The position numbers and the translations under genes are program-made. This document shows positions 49,099 through 60,850 of a stretch of 64,000 nt of DNA, one piece after another. The first letter of the stretch is position 1. The number at the start of each line of letters is the position of its first letter. Where the stretch lies: positions 24,022,422 to 24,086,421 of the forward strand of contig CM055109.1 in the NCBI GenBank assembly GCA_029204225.1, in the 5' to 3' direction. The notes beneath the pieces are model-generated. The model had not been told where the DNA came from, did not search any database, and saw only the letters and a program-made list of their open reading frames with translations. The DNA is from Diphasiastrum complanatum (taxonomy: Eukaryota > Streptophyta > Lycopodiopsida > Lycopodiales > Lycopodiaceae).

Positions 49099-50984
49099 CA
49101 CGTTGACATTTGTTATGGGACTTTGACCTAAAAAAGAGTAACCTTTTTTGGTATTTTTTAGATCCCCTATGTTTAGGCCAAAATCATGGCTTTTTTTTAG
49201 TTAATTTCTAAAATGTATTAAAAAAAAGTGCCAAAAAATGCATATTTTTGATAGATGACTAAAAGTTTTTTTTAAAACTTCCTAAAATCATCATTTTAAA
49301 AAACGAAACAACATTTCAAGAGAACACATGATTTTTTATAATCCAAATCTTTAAAAAAATACAAAAGGGCTCAAATTATATTAATATATTATTTTCTCAA
49401 AGTATATTTTCCAAGGAATTTTACTAATGTCTCTCAATTCAAAACTTGATATATTTTGAATACTCATTTTCAGTTGATGAAGTGGACCCGTCTTTTTCAC
49501 AATATATATATATATTTTATAGTGAATTTTTCAAAGAATTTTTATTATGTCTCTCAATTTGAAACTTTATATATATTATAAATATTTTCTTTTTTAGATG
49601 ATGACATTGAAAACCTATCTTCTTCATCAAAATCAACTGACATATCTTTTTTTTAATCGGCTTATAATATTGATAAAAAAATTGTAAGTCGGTCTTCTTC
49701 CATTGTTAACAAATTCAGAACAATAGTTGTCCAATTAATCCAAATCGTTCTTTTAAAACATATATTATTGACTTTTGTGATTGGTTAGTCATTGTCAATC
49801 TAAAATTAAACATTAAAACGTCCAAAACTATTAGATCTAACTTATCAACCTTTAATTATTTTTTTTCACAATCATTTTTTTGCTCTTTCGATATAATTGC
49901 AACATATTTTATTCATATATTTTCAAAAAATATCAGTTGACATAGTGTGCAATAAATAGACCCATAATATTTTCGTCTACTTATTGTTTTCAAGAAATAT
50001 GAAAAATTCTAATCTAAAAAATATGTTTTTTCCTATTTTTTTTAAAAAGTGCAACAAGACTTTCAACTTGAAGTTCATTAAAATTATCACACATTTCAAG
50101 TCGTGTCAAACATATCATCTTTTTTCAATCTACAAAAAAACTCTATTTGTAGTAACACACTTTATATTATTTGTAAATTATCAAATTACTCTTGTGTTTA
50201 AATTTTTAAATATATATAAAAAATATTTATCTCAATATTTATTGTGAATATTTAAGTTTCTAATTTTTTTTTAAATTTTTAAATTTTTTAAATCTTTAAC
50301 TTTTTAAATCTTTTAATTTTATTATTATTTTTAAACTGTTTGATTTTTGAATTTTAAGGTAGTTTTTTTATATTTTTTTAAAACTTAAAATTTTTCATAT
50401 TTAAATTTTATGATTTTAATGATTATTAATATTTTGATTTTTTTCACTTTTAAGATTTAACTTTTAAATTTTGATTTTTTTAGTTTTTAGTTTTTGAATT
50501 TTTTGACATATTCGGGTCACAGTAGAGTTAAAGTCGTTGAAATTATGAGTTAGCTAGTAGAAAAGTGTCCTTCGAAACTTCTAGTGTCGTATAAAATTTG
50601 AAATTTGTCATGATCTACTTTGTAATGCATTTTTTGGAAGATGTGTGAGAGACCTAATGAAGAAAAGAAAACTCTACAATACTAAACTTAAGGACGTAAA
50701 CCAATGACAAACCTTGGTTGGATGAAAGGATAAGCTTGTGAGGGGTTTTATGGGCTAAACACACTTGAACTTTATTAAAAAAAATTAAATACAAAGTTTG
50801 AAATGTGTTGAATGGTGAAGAGTATGTTGAAAGGCGAAGCTTTTTCAAACTGAAGAAATCGTTCAAAAGTTTTCAAACCTATGCTCAGCATAGCACGAAA
50901 ACTCTTGAAAGTTTTCTGCTATGCTGAGCATAGCAAAAAACTTTTAGGGTTTGCAATCTCACAACCAAAACACATCTTTGTTGC
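49099..50984. mobile_element. AT-rich 1.9-kb insertion with TAA target duplication
   Basis: At 26,030 (complement) the locus reads GGGGGTAATTTTTCTCTAGAG without interruption. Here GGGGGTAA (49,091-49,098) is followed by 1,886 foreign bases and then TAATTTTTCTCTAGAG (50,985 on). The three-base TAA is thus duplicated. A TWA duplication is typical of PIF/Harbinger-type elements, but I see no clear terminal inverted repeats (ends CACGTTGACA and TTTGTTGC) and no transposase. The interior is extremely AT-rich; one 87-codon frame (49,984-50,247) is unconvincing. Confidence 0.65.
50879..50934. repeat. Nested palindrome / cruciform-forming sequence
   Basis: CTATGCTCAGCATAGC and GCTATGCTGAGCATAG are each palindromic and are also inverted copies of each other around CGAAAACT..AGTTTTC, giving a stem of about 24 pairs with a 5-base loop. 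It lies about 50 bases from the right end of the AT-rich insertion, where it may act in DNA structure or transposition. Confidence 0.8.
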
Positions 50985-51079
50985 TAATTTTTCTCTAGAG
51001 TATAGGATGCGAAGAGAGTAGGGAAATGAAACCAAGCAGTAGAAACTTAATCCAACCTTTTATGATGCTCATTTCCGCC

Positions 51080-52161
51080 TTATGTAATTTAGACTCCAAT
51101 CTTCTTCCACCTCAACACACGTCAAAACGGCATCATTGTATATAAAATATCATATTTTTTCGTTTTGAATATCCACTGGCTTTCAAGTCTTGATCGAGTG
51201 GCACCCATTTACCTTTATTTTTTTTCCATCTTTGATAATGGAAGCATAAGCTCAACATTTGTTTTTCAATTTGATAACGGAAGCACATGGAAGACATTTT
51301 AATTTTGCATTCTATTTCTCCATCTGATCTTTTGTCCCAGCCTTCATCCATAAGTTCAGATAATAAACTATCTGATAAATTTTTGCATACAAACATCGTT
51401 GGGGTTTTGTGTACATTGACACTTGAAAAGAAATCCACAAATATATTCAAGAAAATAAACCAGCTCAATCTGATTGTTTTTTATCTCCTGCTCATTTTTA
51501 ATGAATTTTTTACATCATTATATATCTTGCAACGAAATGATTCTGAAATTGTAGCATCTGGTGCAATCCATTCATCACTTTCAAAACTAGGTAATTTAAT
51601 CACGAATGTACATTGATTCATAAGAAAAAGTCCCACTATCAGCTAGATCTTTTGCAGTTTTACCTCGATATTGCAGCTGTCCAATATCAGTGTGAATAAA
51701 ATCTAACACACCTACTAAAGATCCACTTGGCTCTCATTCATTTATGTTGGATGGATATAATCTGCAAGAGAAAAATGATTAGATTGGCAAGTTTACTACT
51801 AGATATTTATGAATGACAAAAATCTAAGTATAAAAAATATCTCACAGTTGTTTTTTGTTGTGATCCTGATGGTTAAATCCTTGTACATTTATCTTTGAAT
51901 GCATATATACATGTTGGACTAGAATTTCAGAAATAGATTTTCCTCTTGATGATGTTCTGAAATCCAAAATTCTGGCCTTCCAATAAGATCAAAATGATAG
52001 TTTTGACCTTTTGCTTTTCGAAATGCTCCTCTTGATGATGGATGCATCAAAACCCAAGAGCTTTTTGAATATTTTCTTGGCACCCATAATCCATTATCAT
52101 TTGTCTCGTGGAATAGAAGCACAAAGTCGATTGAGGAGCACGGCTTCCTTGATGGCGCCAT
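51080..52161 (-). pseudogene. Gene 2, third copy
   Basis: Starts MAPSRKPCSS at 52,161. WVLMHPSSRGAFRK is kept, then a frameshift. The downstream part 51,468-51,133 is well preserved (CKNLSDSLLSELMDEGWDKR, RYQIEKQMLSLCFHYQRW, KWVPLDQDLKASGYS) and continues to EVEEDWSL at about 51,110, where the copy breaks off against locus copy 3 sequence. It is independently diverged from the arm copies and lacks the gag fragment upstream. Confidence 0.55.
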
Positions 52162-52664
52162 TCGTAATGTGCATGCAAAAATCTGAAACAATGAACTATG
52201 AATCTAAAAATTTGCATAGACAAAAAGCCATGAATCTGAAAATTTGCATAGACAAAAAGCCATGAATCTGAAAAAATGTGTTGACGTAAATTTGAAACAC
52301 GATCTATTTGGCGCCACGAATTAACTCTGGTTAACCCTGTTAACCATGATTTGACAATGCATATACATTAATGGTACATCGATTTTCTCATCTCAACCAT
52401 CTGTCATATTCATTTTCAATATTTTTGGGTCTCTTCGGACATGAGCTGGAAGGGCAGGCCTCATCAACCAATAGCATTTCCACATGCTGCCCAACGAAAT
52501 AGCAATATATTTTTAAAAAATTTATTTTATTTATATTTAAAAAATTGTACGTTACATAGAACCCTGATTTCAAGGTTTCAATTGGTCCACATGGCAACAA
52601 AAATACGGAAAAAAAAAAAGCATCTTTTTCAAAGGCCCTCTTCGGGCTCTAAGTTTCTCTAATG
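52162..52664. mobile_element. Right end of a T/gene 2 element with TIR
   Basis: Upstream region of gene 2 followed by the TIR AAAGGCCCTCTTCGGGCTCT, then AAGTTTCTCTAATG ending at 52,664. Its complement CATTAGAGAAACTTAGAGCC matches the left TIRs at 21,100 and 29,370. A duplicated block (AATCTGAAAATTTGCATAGA twice) lies at 52,200-52,260. Confidence 0.7.
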
Positions 52665-53095
52665 TACTTTCCTTTGACTGTGAATTATAAGCGTGGTAGG
52701 TGGAAAAGGCTATGTGTTGTTTGGATAAGTGATTCACTTTATAATCTTGAAAATTCACTCGAGTATGATGCCTCAAAGGCATTGTTACAATAGGTGGCAA
52801 CCTCCCTGTGCTATGTAGGGACAAACAAAAATGGGTTCTTTTTTTTGTTACAACATCTACAAGTTGAGTTGCCAATGGTTAAAAAAGATTCCATCATTCA
52901 ACTTGAAAAGGGGTGGGCCAATCTTTGGAATCATCATATTATGCACCACTACTAAAGCGATGATGGCGAGCTCTCAAGGGTCAAAGGGTGGAAAATATCA
53001 TACAATTTAAGAAGATGGAATTATGCCCACCAATATGTTGATTACAATCTTTGTCTTTCCAAATCCAAAATTCAACTCAATGGCTAATTGATAAA
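52665..53095. repeat. Fragment of the citrate-locus flank
   Basis: Matches 47,267-47,690 directly and 17,020-17,400 inverted. Starts exactly after the TIR with TACTTTCC, the bases that follow GGAAAT at the empty site. Confidence 0.75.
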
Positions 53096-53878
53096 AGTCG
53101 CTGGTAACCAGCCTTACTCTCCAATTCCACCCAGTTGATTGCAATCTCCTCTCACTTGAACACTTCTTATCAATGAGCTCTTACTCAAAAAACTACAAAA
53201 ATTGTCATGAATATAATATACACTTGCTTCACCACAACAACGACTACCATAATCATCTTCCCTGATCCTCTTGATATATCCTCCTTTCCCTTCTCCTACT
53301 AATTTGTCCTATTATTTTATGCCTCCTGCTCCTTTCTCAAGAGTAAGCTTATCTCTCCCAAAAGGGACTATCTCTCTGCTACCTCTTTTACTCATCCTTG
53401 CACACTAGCCCTACAGCTTTTGCATAATGTTAAGAAATGAACACTATTGTGTAAATGCTTATTGATCTTTTGAAGATTTTCCATGGAAAACATTGATTGT
53501 TATGTTGTTCCTAGATCAAGTTTATAGGAATCAAGCCATATCAACTTTTAAATGATTCTCGTCTAAGATTTACGAACCATTTCTATATTAATTGAATCAT
53601 ACCATTTTCAAATATAAGTGACTGATGTAGTACCATATGTTATTTATTAATAGAAAGTTGATGACTAAGACTTAATCTAAAATGTCTTCTTTGACGTGCT
53701 AGTTTAATAAAAAGTTTGGCTTCTTTATGTTGATTCTAAACAACTTTTAATGTTAAGGCATACTTTACTCATAAATTCTTGTATGATCATGTAAAATCTA
53801 AACAAATTGATGATCTAGTATACATGAGTTTTTCATATTGATCTAATTTTGTCGTACTAATTTACATGCCTTTCTGAA
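53096..53878. repeat. Inverted copy of the 14.3-15.25 kb flank
   Basis: Complement of about 14,350-15,250. No gene. It continues beyond the copia insertion at 57,320-57,481. Confidence 0.7.
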
Positions 53879-54789
53879 TGTGAAAGTACTGTACTTTAGG
53901 ACCATAAATGGATCTACAAAATATCCACAAGAGTGATTGGATGCTTGCTTAACAATCTATCAAAAAACTAGACACAAAAAAGTTGATCTAGATTGGCAAT
54001 TTGACAAACAACAAGCATTAACAATCAAAAACATTGATAAACATTGAAATCTGAGCCCACACGTGTGTACTACAGGTTGTAGTACGGCCTTCAACCTGAG
54101 AAACAAGTAGAAATTGATCTGGTTTCATTTGGATCACAAAAACTCAATGTACATAGTGAACTAGCTTGAGATTGCCAATGAGCTCCAAAAATTTTCTATC
54201 TTCTCACTATGGAGAGAGGGAATACATAACAAATTCGACTTCCTTCTTGAAGTTAGGTGGATTTCCAGCATGTAATAAGGAAGTTAACTCACTCTCCTTG
54301 ACCTAAAATGAAACCCTAGTCTATTTCCTAGAGTTATGCTTGGTAGGTAGCTAGTTGGTCAAATTTTCACCTTAAACTTAGGTGTAGGTCCTATAAAGTA
54401 GGGATGACCACCAAATAGACATGACCAACTCTCTTGACTTGACCTAAACTACATTAGTATGGGTTTCCCAAGTGGCATCATGGCCTCACATGTGTGTGAC
54501 CCACTTGTGTACACAATTTACACTATTCTACATGGTTTTTTATCAAGCTAGATTTGTCAATTTTTGGCTATTCTTCACACTCCTCCTCAAATTTAGCTTG
54601 ATCTATTTACAACTCTCTTGATAGATGAATGAAAGCTTTTAGAAGTATCTAAAGAATCCAGCTACAAACAAGGAACTTTTGAGACTCCAATAGAGAATGA
54701 TGTCCATGAAGGATCTTTCACCACCTCTTAGAGTATCCCTTACAAGATGTTCCATAAATGTGTCTATATACATGTAGCACACTTCAAAA

Positions 54790-55506
54790 CTAAACATCAT
54801 GCCAAGCCATGGATTCCAAGGCATTTTGTGCACTTGAAGATACATCAATTAAAATATTAAGTGCATAAATAATGTTGCCAAAGACAACTTGCCTTGCTTG
54901 ATCCATATGATTGATCCTAGATGGCTCCATCTTGATACTCAAGGTTCTTCTTGGAGTCCTCGGGTCTTGAGCTTGCTCCTTCACTTGGCTTGACTCCAAA
55001 AAATCAATGAATTGAATAAGGTGTTGATCCAAAGGTGCTTCTTCAAGTTTACAAATCTTCCACTCTTGAAAGATCACATTTCCACCGTTGACAAATTCTT
55101 TGGCTGAAAACAAGTAGATTCTACAATCTCTACTTGAAGAGCAAAACACTACCATTATTCCTATCATTGAAATAGGATAATCTTTGGTCCTTACATTGGA
55201 ATGATCATGCTCAAAGCATGTGGACCCAAAGATTTCCAATACAAATGATGTTTTATCTTTTATGACACTATTCAAACTATTACAAATATAGTTATCCAAT
55301 GAAATTGCTTTATCAACAACAAATGTAGATTTCAAAGCATCCCATTTCATTGTCTTGTCATACAAAGTAATAAACACCATGAATCTTAAAGGTAAGAAAC
55401 AAGTCACCTCATGTCTACTAATACTTTCCAAAAAGTATTCAAAGATAGTAGACTCTCCAATGCTCACCACCCTTGCAAGATGCACACTTGAATGGACAAT
55501 TTGCAT
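54790..55506 (-). CDS. Integrase C-terminal remnant of the second copia
   Basis: Open frame of 238 codons. The middle reads FGSTCFEHDHSNVRTKDYPI, then IGIMVVFCSSSRDCRIYLFS and GGNVIFQEW. This aligns with the copia integrase tail (FG...F.H.P...R.KLDPK, C.F.GYS...K.Y, V..S..V.F.E). The catalytic core (D, D, E) is not present upstream, and RT and RNase H are missing downstream. The remaining C-terminus (RTPRRTLSIKMEPSRI) corresponds to the linker before polymerase. Confidence 0.55.
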   Translation of the reverse strand: MQIVHSSVHLARVVSIGESTIFEYFLESISRHEVTCFLPLRFMVFITLYDKTMKWDALKSTFVVDKAISLDNYICNSLNSVIKDKTSFVLEIFGSTCFEHDHSNVRTKDYPISMIGIMVVFCSSSRDCRIYLFSAKEFVNGGNVIFQEWKICKLEEAPLDQHLIQFIDFLESSQVKEQAQDPRTPRRTLSIKMEPSRINHMDQARQVVFGNIIYALNILIDVSSSAQNALESMAWHDV

Positions 55507-55607
55507 GCAATTTGAGATTCGGCCATTGTCATTGAGGACTCCCTTGGGACTCTCATGCTTTGAGACTGATCCTCAAGATCTTCCTCCTTTTGATGCTTCT
55601 CCTCAAT

Positions 55608-56603
55608 TCAAGCAAGATCACACTTTGCCAAGATCTCCTCTTGAGTGATCTCCTGCTTTGCCAAGCTCATTCTTTCAAAAGCAACACTAGCTTCCAACTT
55701 AAACAATCTTCCATGTTTAAATCCCTTTGCAATGCAAATATCATTCTTCAAGATGAAGCAAACACCATGCTTAAAGTGGACATCCAAACCACTTTCTAAG
55801 AGTAGACCAACACTAAGCATATTCTTGGTGATTGATGGTACATAAAGGACATTTTCTATATCTATGCATTTTGAGGAATCTAGACACAAAGAGATGGTAC
55901 CAACACCATCTATCCTACACTCTTCAGCATTTGCAGTAAAGACAAACTTTTTAGCATCATTGAAAGAGTGTGAGGTTGAGAACAAATCCTTTTCACAAGA
56001 CATGTGGGAGCTAGCCCCACTATCGATCCACCGATTGTCTCTTGAATTGCTATTGCTTGTTGGTGAGGATGTAGATGCCATCAAGAATACATCTACTTCA
56101 TCCTCCTCCTCCTCCTTTGCAAGGTTTCCTTGTTTGTCCTCCTCCACTTGTGCTCTTAGCCTCTTGTAGCATTCAGATGCATAATGTCCCTTCTTTCCAC
56201 AAAAGAAGCATTTTTGCTTTGACTTGTCCTTTGAGCTTGATGCATCATCCTCTTCTTTGGCCTCCTTTGGATGCTTCTTCTTTCCATTGGTCTTTTTTTT
56301 TCCCTTGAATGAGAAATTGGCTTTCTCATCACCATCCTGCAAAGACAAGGAACTCATCCTAGATTTTGCATGGAGCATCCTACACTCTTCAGCCACTAAT
56401 ACACTGTGAAGTTTTTCTATAGTTGGCAAAGTGTCTTGGATGGCAAAACTTTGGACCAAATTTGCAAAGTCATCTCCTAGACCATTAAGGACAATTTGTA
56501 CAAGCTCTCCATCATGAATCTTCTCTCCAATGGAAGCCAACTCCTTATTTAGAGACTTGATTCTGAGTACATAATCTTGTGCACTCTCCTCACTTCTCTT
56601 CAT
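55608..56603 (-). CDS. Truncated gag-protease of the second copia
   Basis: 331 codons starting at MKRSEESAQDYVLRIKSLN, only 28 bases inside the primer site, so about the first 110 residues of gag are missing compared with the 1,082-residue relative. It has the gag C-terminal helix region (ELVQIVLNGLGDDFANLVQS), a Lys-rich linker, a CCHC knuckle CFFCGKKGHYASEC, and protease RWIDSGASSHMS followed by VLYVPSITKNMLSVGLL. It ends at a stop before the pre-integrase domain. Another element would have to supply a full gag. Confidence 0.8.
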   Translation of the reverse strand: MKRSEESAQDYVLRIKSLNKELASIGEKIHDGELVQIVLNGLGDDFANLVQSFAIQDTLPTIEKLHSVLVAEECRMLHAKSRMSSLSLQDGDEKANFSFKGKKKTNGKKKHPKEAKEEDDASSSKDKSKQKCFFCGKKGHYASECYKRLRAQVEEDKQGNLAKEEEEDEVDVFLMASTSSPTSNSNSRDNRWIDSGASSHMSCEKDLFSTSHSFNDAKKFVFTANAEECRIDGVGTISLCLDSSKCIDIENVLYVPSITKNMLSVGLLLESGLDVHFKHGVCFILKNDICIAKGFKHGRLFKLEASVAFERMSLAKQEITQEEILAKCDLA

Positions 56604-57700
56604 TAGATCAATGTCTTATGCTCTTGTACTTGGCTTTGATACCATGTGAAAGTACTGTACTTTAGGACCATAAATGGATCTATAAATGATCCACAAGAGT
56701 GATTGGATGCTTGCTTAACAATCTATCAAAAAACTAGACACAAAAAAGTTGATCTAGATTGGCAATTTGACAAACAACAAGCATTAACAATCAAAAACAT
56801 TGATAAACATTGAAATTCGAGCCCACACGTGTGTACTGCAGGCTGTAGTACAACCTTCAACCTGAGAAACAAGTAGAAATTGATTTGGTTTCATTTGGAT
56901 CACAAAAACTCAATGTACATAGTGAACTAGATTGAGATTGCCAATGAGCTCCAAAAATTTTCTATCTTCTCACTATGGAGAGAGGGAATACATACCAAAT
57001 TCGACTTCCTTCTTGAAGTTAGGTGGATTTCCAGCATGTAATAAGGAAGTTAACTCACTCTCCTTGACCTAAAATGAAACCCTAGTCTATTTCCTAGAGT
57101 TATGCTTGGTAGGTAGCTAGTTGGTCAAATTTTCACCTTAAACTTAGGTGTAGGTCCTATAAAGTAGGGATGACCACCAAATAGACATGACCAACTCTCT
57201 TGACTTGACCTAAACTACATTAGGATGGGTTTCCCAAGTGGCATCATGGCCTCACATGTGCACTATTCTACATGGTTTTTTATCAAGCTAGATTTGCCAA
57301 TTTTTGGCAATTCTTCACACTGAATTTTTTATACTCTATTGATTTAGTTGTGTATCATATTTGGGCATGTCTATAAAACCATTGAAATAATTGAATGATG
57401 TAAATATTCTTTGAAGATGTTCCACCATGTTGTGTATTCCGATGGAATGCTACTCTTGCTTGCCAATGTGATTTTTCCATTCATTAGGGCCCTTTTGGAC
57501 TCAAAAAGGGCCTCTTCCTTGCCTAAACATGTTTGCTTATTAGGATTAATTAACTGACTAATTGTCCTATGTGGTAGTTCACCATGGGTTTATCATGGGT
57601 TAACTCACAAGTCAATAGGCTTCACTTAGACCTAGTGTAATATAGCAAGGACACATGATTTTAATGTAATTAATCTAAAATTTTAAATCCAATATGTCCT

Positions 57701-60185
57701 TCATTTTTCAAGGCCTTCAAAAGCCTTTTTATTAATATAGAATGTCGAAAAAGAGGGCCCAATATTTCCTTGGGCCCCCACATTGAAAAAAAAAATCAAG
57801 AAAAGAAATGGGAGAGAGGAGATTGGGGTACAATCCCCATCCCCCAACCCCTCCCCACATGTATCATAGACAAGAAACAATAAATATGAATCTGATATTC
57901 TGATAATAAAGCCAATACATATGATGATGGTGCTATCCAATCCGTGCACCCTGAAGAAGGGTTGCAATGGAGATCTAGAATAGACTCTGGATGACTGATC
58001 TACAATAATAGAATGCTCCAACTGCTGATGAATGCTTTTCAATGTGGTAGTTATATAGTAGCGACCACCATTAGAGAGAGCAAATATTGCATTAACAAAC
58101 TCGACACAAGTCCTTTGGACAGCTTTCTTATCAATATCAGAGTATTTTTCTTTTCTTAAAATTGAAATCATACTATCAAGCTTTTTCCATACATCAACTT
58201 TTAGTACTTTGGTTTTGCTGTCTTTCTCGAAGTCTTGAGTGGCAGCAATAATATCTGTCCAGACTGAGTGTTGAATATTAGAAGCCTTACCAGTATAATT
58301 TGATAGGAAATGACGTGCTTTTGCTCCTCCTATGCTTGGCTTAGTTGGCATGTTCCCATTCTTTCCTGAAAGCTTTTCATCTTTTTGAATTTTGACATGT
58401 CCTTTATGGAGTCCTGCTTTTGATAAAACATCTTCTAATCGAGAGATAGCTTCCTTTGCTAATGATGTTGGCTTAGTATTCCAAGCAAAAACTATATGAA
58501 GATAAATGATCTTTTCTATTAATCTAACTTCTGCATGAAGAGTGCAAACATGCACATTTCTTAAGGGGATAGACAGCACAGGCTTCCAATTTGGATCTGC
58601 ATATTCTCTAGTAAATCATGTACTCCTAGTTACATCTTTTGTCATTTTCATGCAGTACAAACAAGGGTGTTTTGATGTAGCACCGTGAGAGACATTATAC
58701 ATACATTTCAATGTTTTCAAATCACCTGCTAAGTGCCATTCAACATTGAAATCTCCAACTCCTGGAACATTGAGAAGTCCTCCATCCATATGGTCCTTGA
58801 TGATCCTAGGATAAGATGTCCTTGAGAATATCCATGATAATATATCATGATCCTCTTTTAGCACCTATCCAAAGAATTAATCAAACTTAGTTTACAATGT
58901 ATTAATACTATTCAATGAATGTGATGTAATAATGAGGCTAGTTACCTGAAACGCTGCCAACCACCATATATCATTTTCTGACTGGACACTGAATCTGAAA
59001 TCTTTTTGGTTCTCTGTTTGTCATAGAGCACCATTCATGAGAGTTATACTAACCCTCTCCATCTTCTGCCCTTTCACAATTTCTGACTCATCTAACTTAA
59101 GTACTATGATTATTTTGTCATTCACCTTTTCATAGGCTATATCATAGAATGTGACGATGTATCTCAGCAAGTAATTTAGATCAACAAATAAATTGTTTGA
59201 TGAATCATAGAATATCGATCTTCCATCAATTTCATACACCTCCTCAATATGAAAATGGAGTTCCAGTGATCTTATGCATACCTATGTTTAATGTATCCCT
59301 CTTTTTTTTCAAGTGACATGTCCTAGGGATTGGGACTTTTCTAATTTGAACTTGCTTAAAAGCTTCTCTAATTAGTTTAAATATTGTTGCATATGCTTCC
59401 CTGCTAATACCTGCAAAATCACAAGCACCTGAACTACAGTCTTATCTAAAAAAATTTGAATGTCCACCATCAAAGACTCTGCTATTTTATACTTTACATT
59501 TCAAATCCTATTGTTCATCATGATACGCTCAGTGGATTTGCAAGTCAATATTGTGCCCAATGACATTCCTAGTGAAGCATTGTCTTTAATATTTCGAGGA
59601 GCTACTAATGCAGATCTGCAAAAAAAACAGATAGTTAACAGAATATCACCATAGCTGAAATTAAATCCAAATGTCATTGAGAAACTTACAAAAATCAGAA
59701 TATGCTTACTTGAATGCACGGATCCTTCTATTTCGATAACCTCCTTTTGAAAGCGTTTGAATATCCTTGCAACTTGTTCGCTTTCGCTTCTTACTTTCAG
59801 CCTTCTTTGCCAAATCCACATCCTTCAGTAATTGTAAGTTTTTAATACGAATAGACTGTAAGACTGATTGCATTTGCTCTAGTTCTGATTTGATATTGAT
59901 TGTTATCTTCTGTAATGATTCATTATTTTTTTTAAGTTGTTCATTTTCTTCTAACGTCTTTTGGAGATGACAATCTCTATTTTGACAATAAGAGGATATC
60001 CGAATTAACTCACCTTCTAAAAAATGAAATTTATTCATATAAAGTTGTTTTCCATGGTTCGGCAATCTTTCACAATATCCTTGTAATCCACTATGCCCAT
60101 TGCATATCCATGTAACTAAATGAGTTATTGAAGAGAATGTGTCAAAGTGCTTGGATCTTGTGGATATAATGTTCTATCTATCCAC
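57701..60185 (-). pseudogene. T transposase-like gene, four exons
   Basis: Exon 1 (about 60,185-59,710): ITHLVTWICNGHSG, then LEGELIRISS, a coiled coil (LEENEQLKKNNESLQKI) and a basic KSKKRKR-type segment, ending at a GTAAGC donor. Exon 2 (about 59,615-59,300): SALVAPRN..., SLGMSLGTILTCKS. Exon 3 (about 59,285-58,947): VYEIDGRSIFYDSSNNLF, IIIVLKLDESEIVKGQKM and SENDIWWLAAFQ before GTAACT, with one TGA after MNGAL. Exon 4 (from 58,866): VLKEDHDILSWIFSRTSYPR, DFNVEWHLAGDLKTLKCMYN, SHGATSKHPCLYCM, then after a stop near 58,615 TLHAEVRLIEKIIYLHI, a Lys-rich region and FVNAIFALSNGGRYYIT. The Asp in VLKLDES and the Asp in AGDLK are candidate first and second DDE residues; C-x2-C after HP may bind zinc. 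I recall similar 'GD.K.L...GA.S.HPC..C' proteins among eukaryotic DDE-like transposases but cannot name the superfamily. Confidence 0.6.
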
Positions 60186-60850
60186 CAATCCAAGTTTTTT
60201 TTTTCCTTCTGCCTTGTAACGAGAACGATCCTCAGTAGATATTTAAATTCCTTTGCCTCCTCTTCTTTGCAAAGGTGCCAAATCAATAGGGATATCCACA
60301 TGTAGATGATACAATGTCATCATCAAAAAAATAATAGAGTAATCAGTTGCATCAAAGTACTATGACCAGATTCTATGAAGCAAAGAAAAGTACTCATGTT
60401 TGATTATATTATATACTATGTACAATCAATCCAATCTCCATGCTTGTATGCTTAATTCAAATTTGGAAATGCCGCTCGTTTTTTCATTCCAATAGGTAGT
60501 TGGCGCTCATATTTCCATTCCAAAGTGATGATGGCGTTCATAATTGGAGATGACACCCATATTTCCATTCTCGTGGAAGGAATGCATATGTAAACATTTT
60601 GCAATTTTTCTTGATTCGAATTTGGGGATGGCGGTCATATTCTAGATCTGGTGAAAATATTGCTCTTTTCGTAACCAATGGAGGGAATATTTTTGAATTT
60701 AGTCAAGTTATACTGCGAGCTGGTAACAGATCTTAACCGTGACTATAGATACTGTTGTTAGATCATTGGGAGTTGGGGAGGCCTCGGGAGTGGTGGGGGC
60801 AAGCAAACAAACAATATTGTTTTTTTTTTTATTTTGATATTTTTCTATAT
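60186..60850. other. 5' region of the T element
   Basis: No gene. Contains repeated GGCG(C/T)TCATATTTCCATTC-like motifs at about 60,480-60,570 (GGCGCTCATATTTCCATTCC, GGCGTTCATAATTGG, GACACCCATATTTCCATTC), possibly promoter or transposase-binding repeats. Confidence 0.45.

Larger units (their letters stand above)
53874..57324 (-). mobile_element. Second non-autonomous copia element
   Basis: LTRs 53,879-54,579 (701 bases) and 56,645-57,319 (675 bases, lacking about 26 bases). Both are TGTGAAAG...CTTCACA on the plus strand. Target duplication is CTGAA (53,874-53,878 and 57,320-57,324). Primer site TGGTATCAAAGCC is the complement of 56,632-56,644, directly beside the right (5') LTR. A purine-rich tract GAGGAGGAG abuts the left (3') LTR. 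The interior is only about 2 kb: truncated gag, protease and an integrase tail; no reverse transcriptase. Confidence 0.9.
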
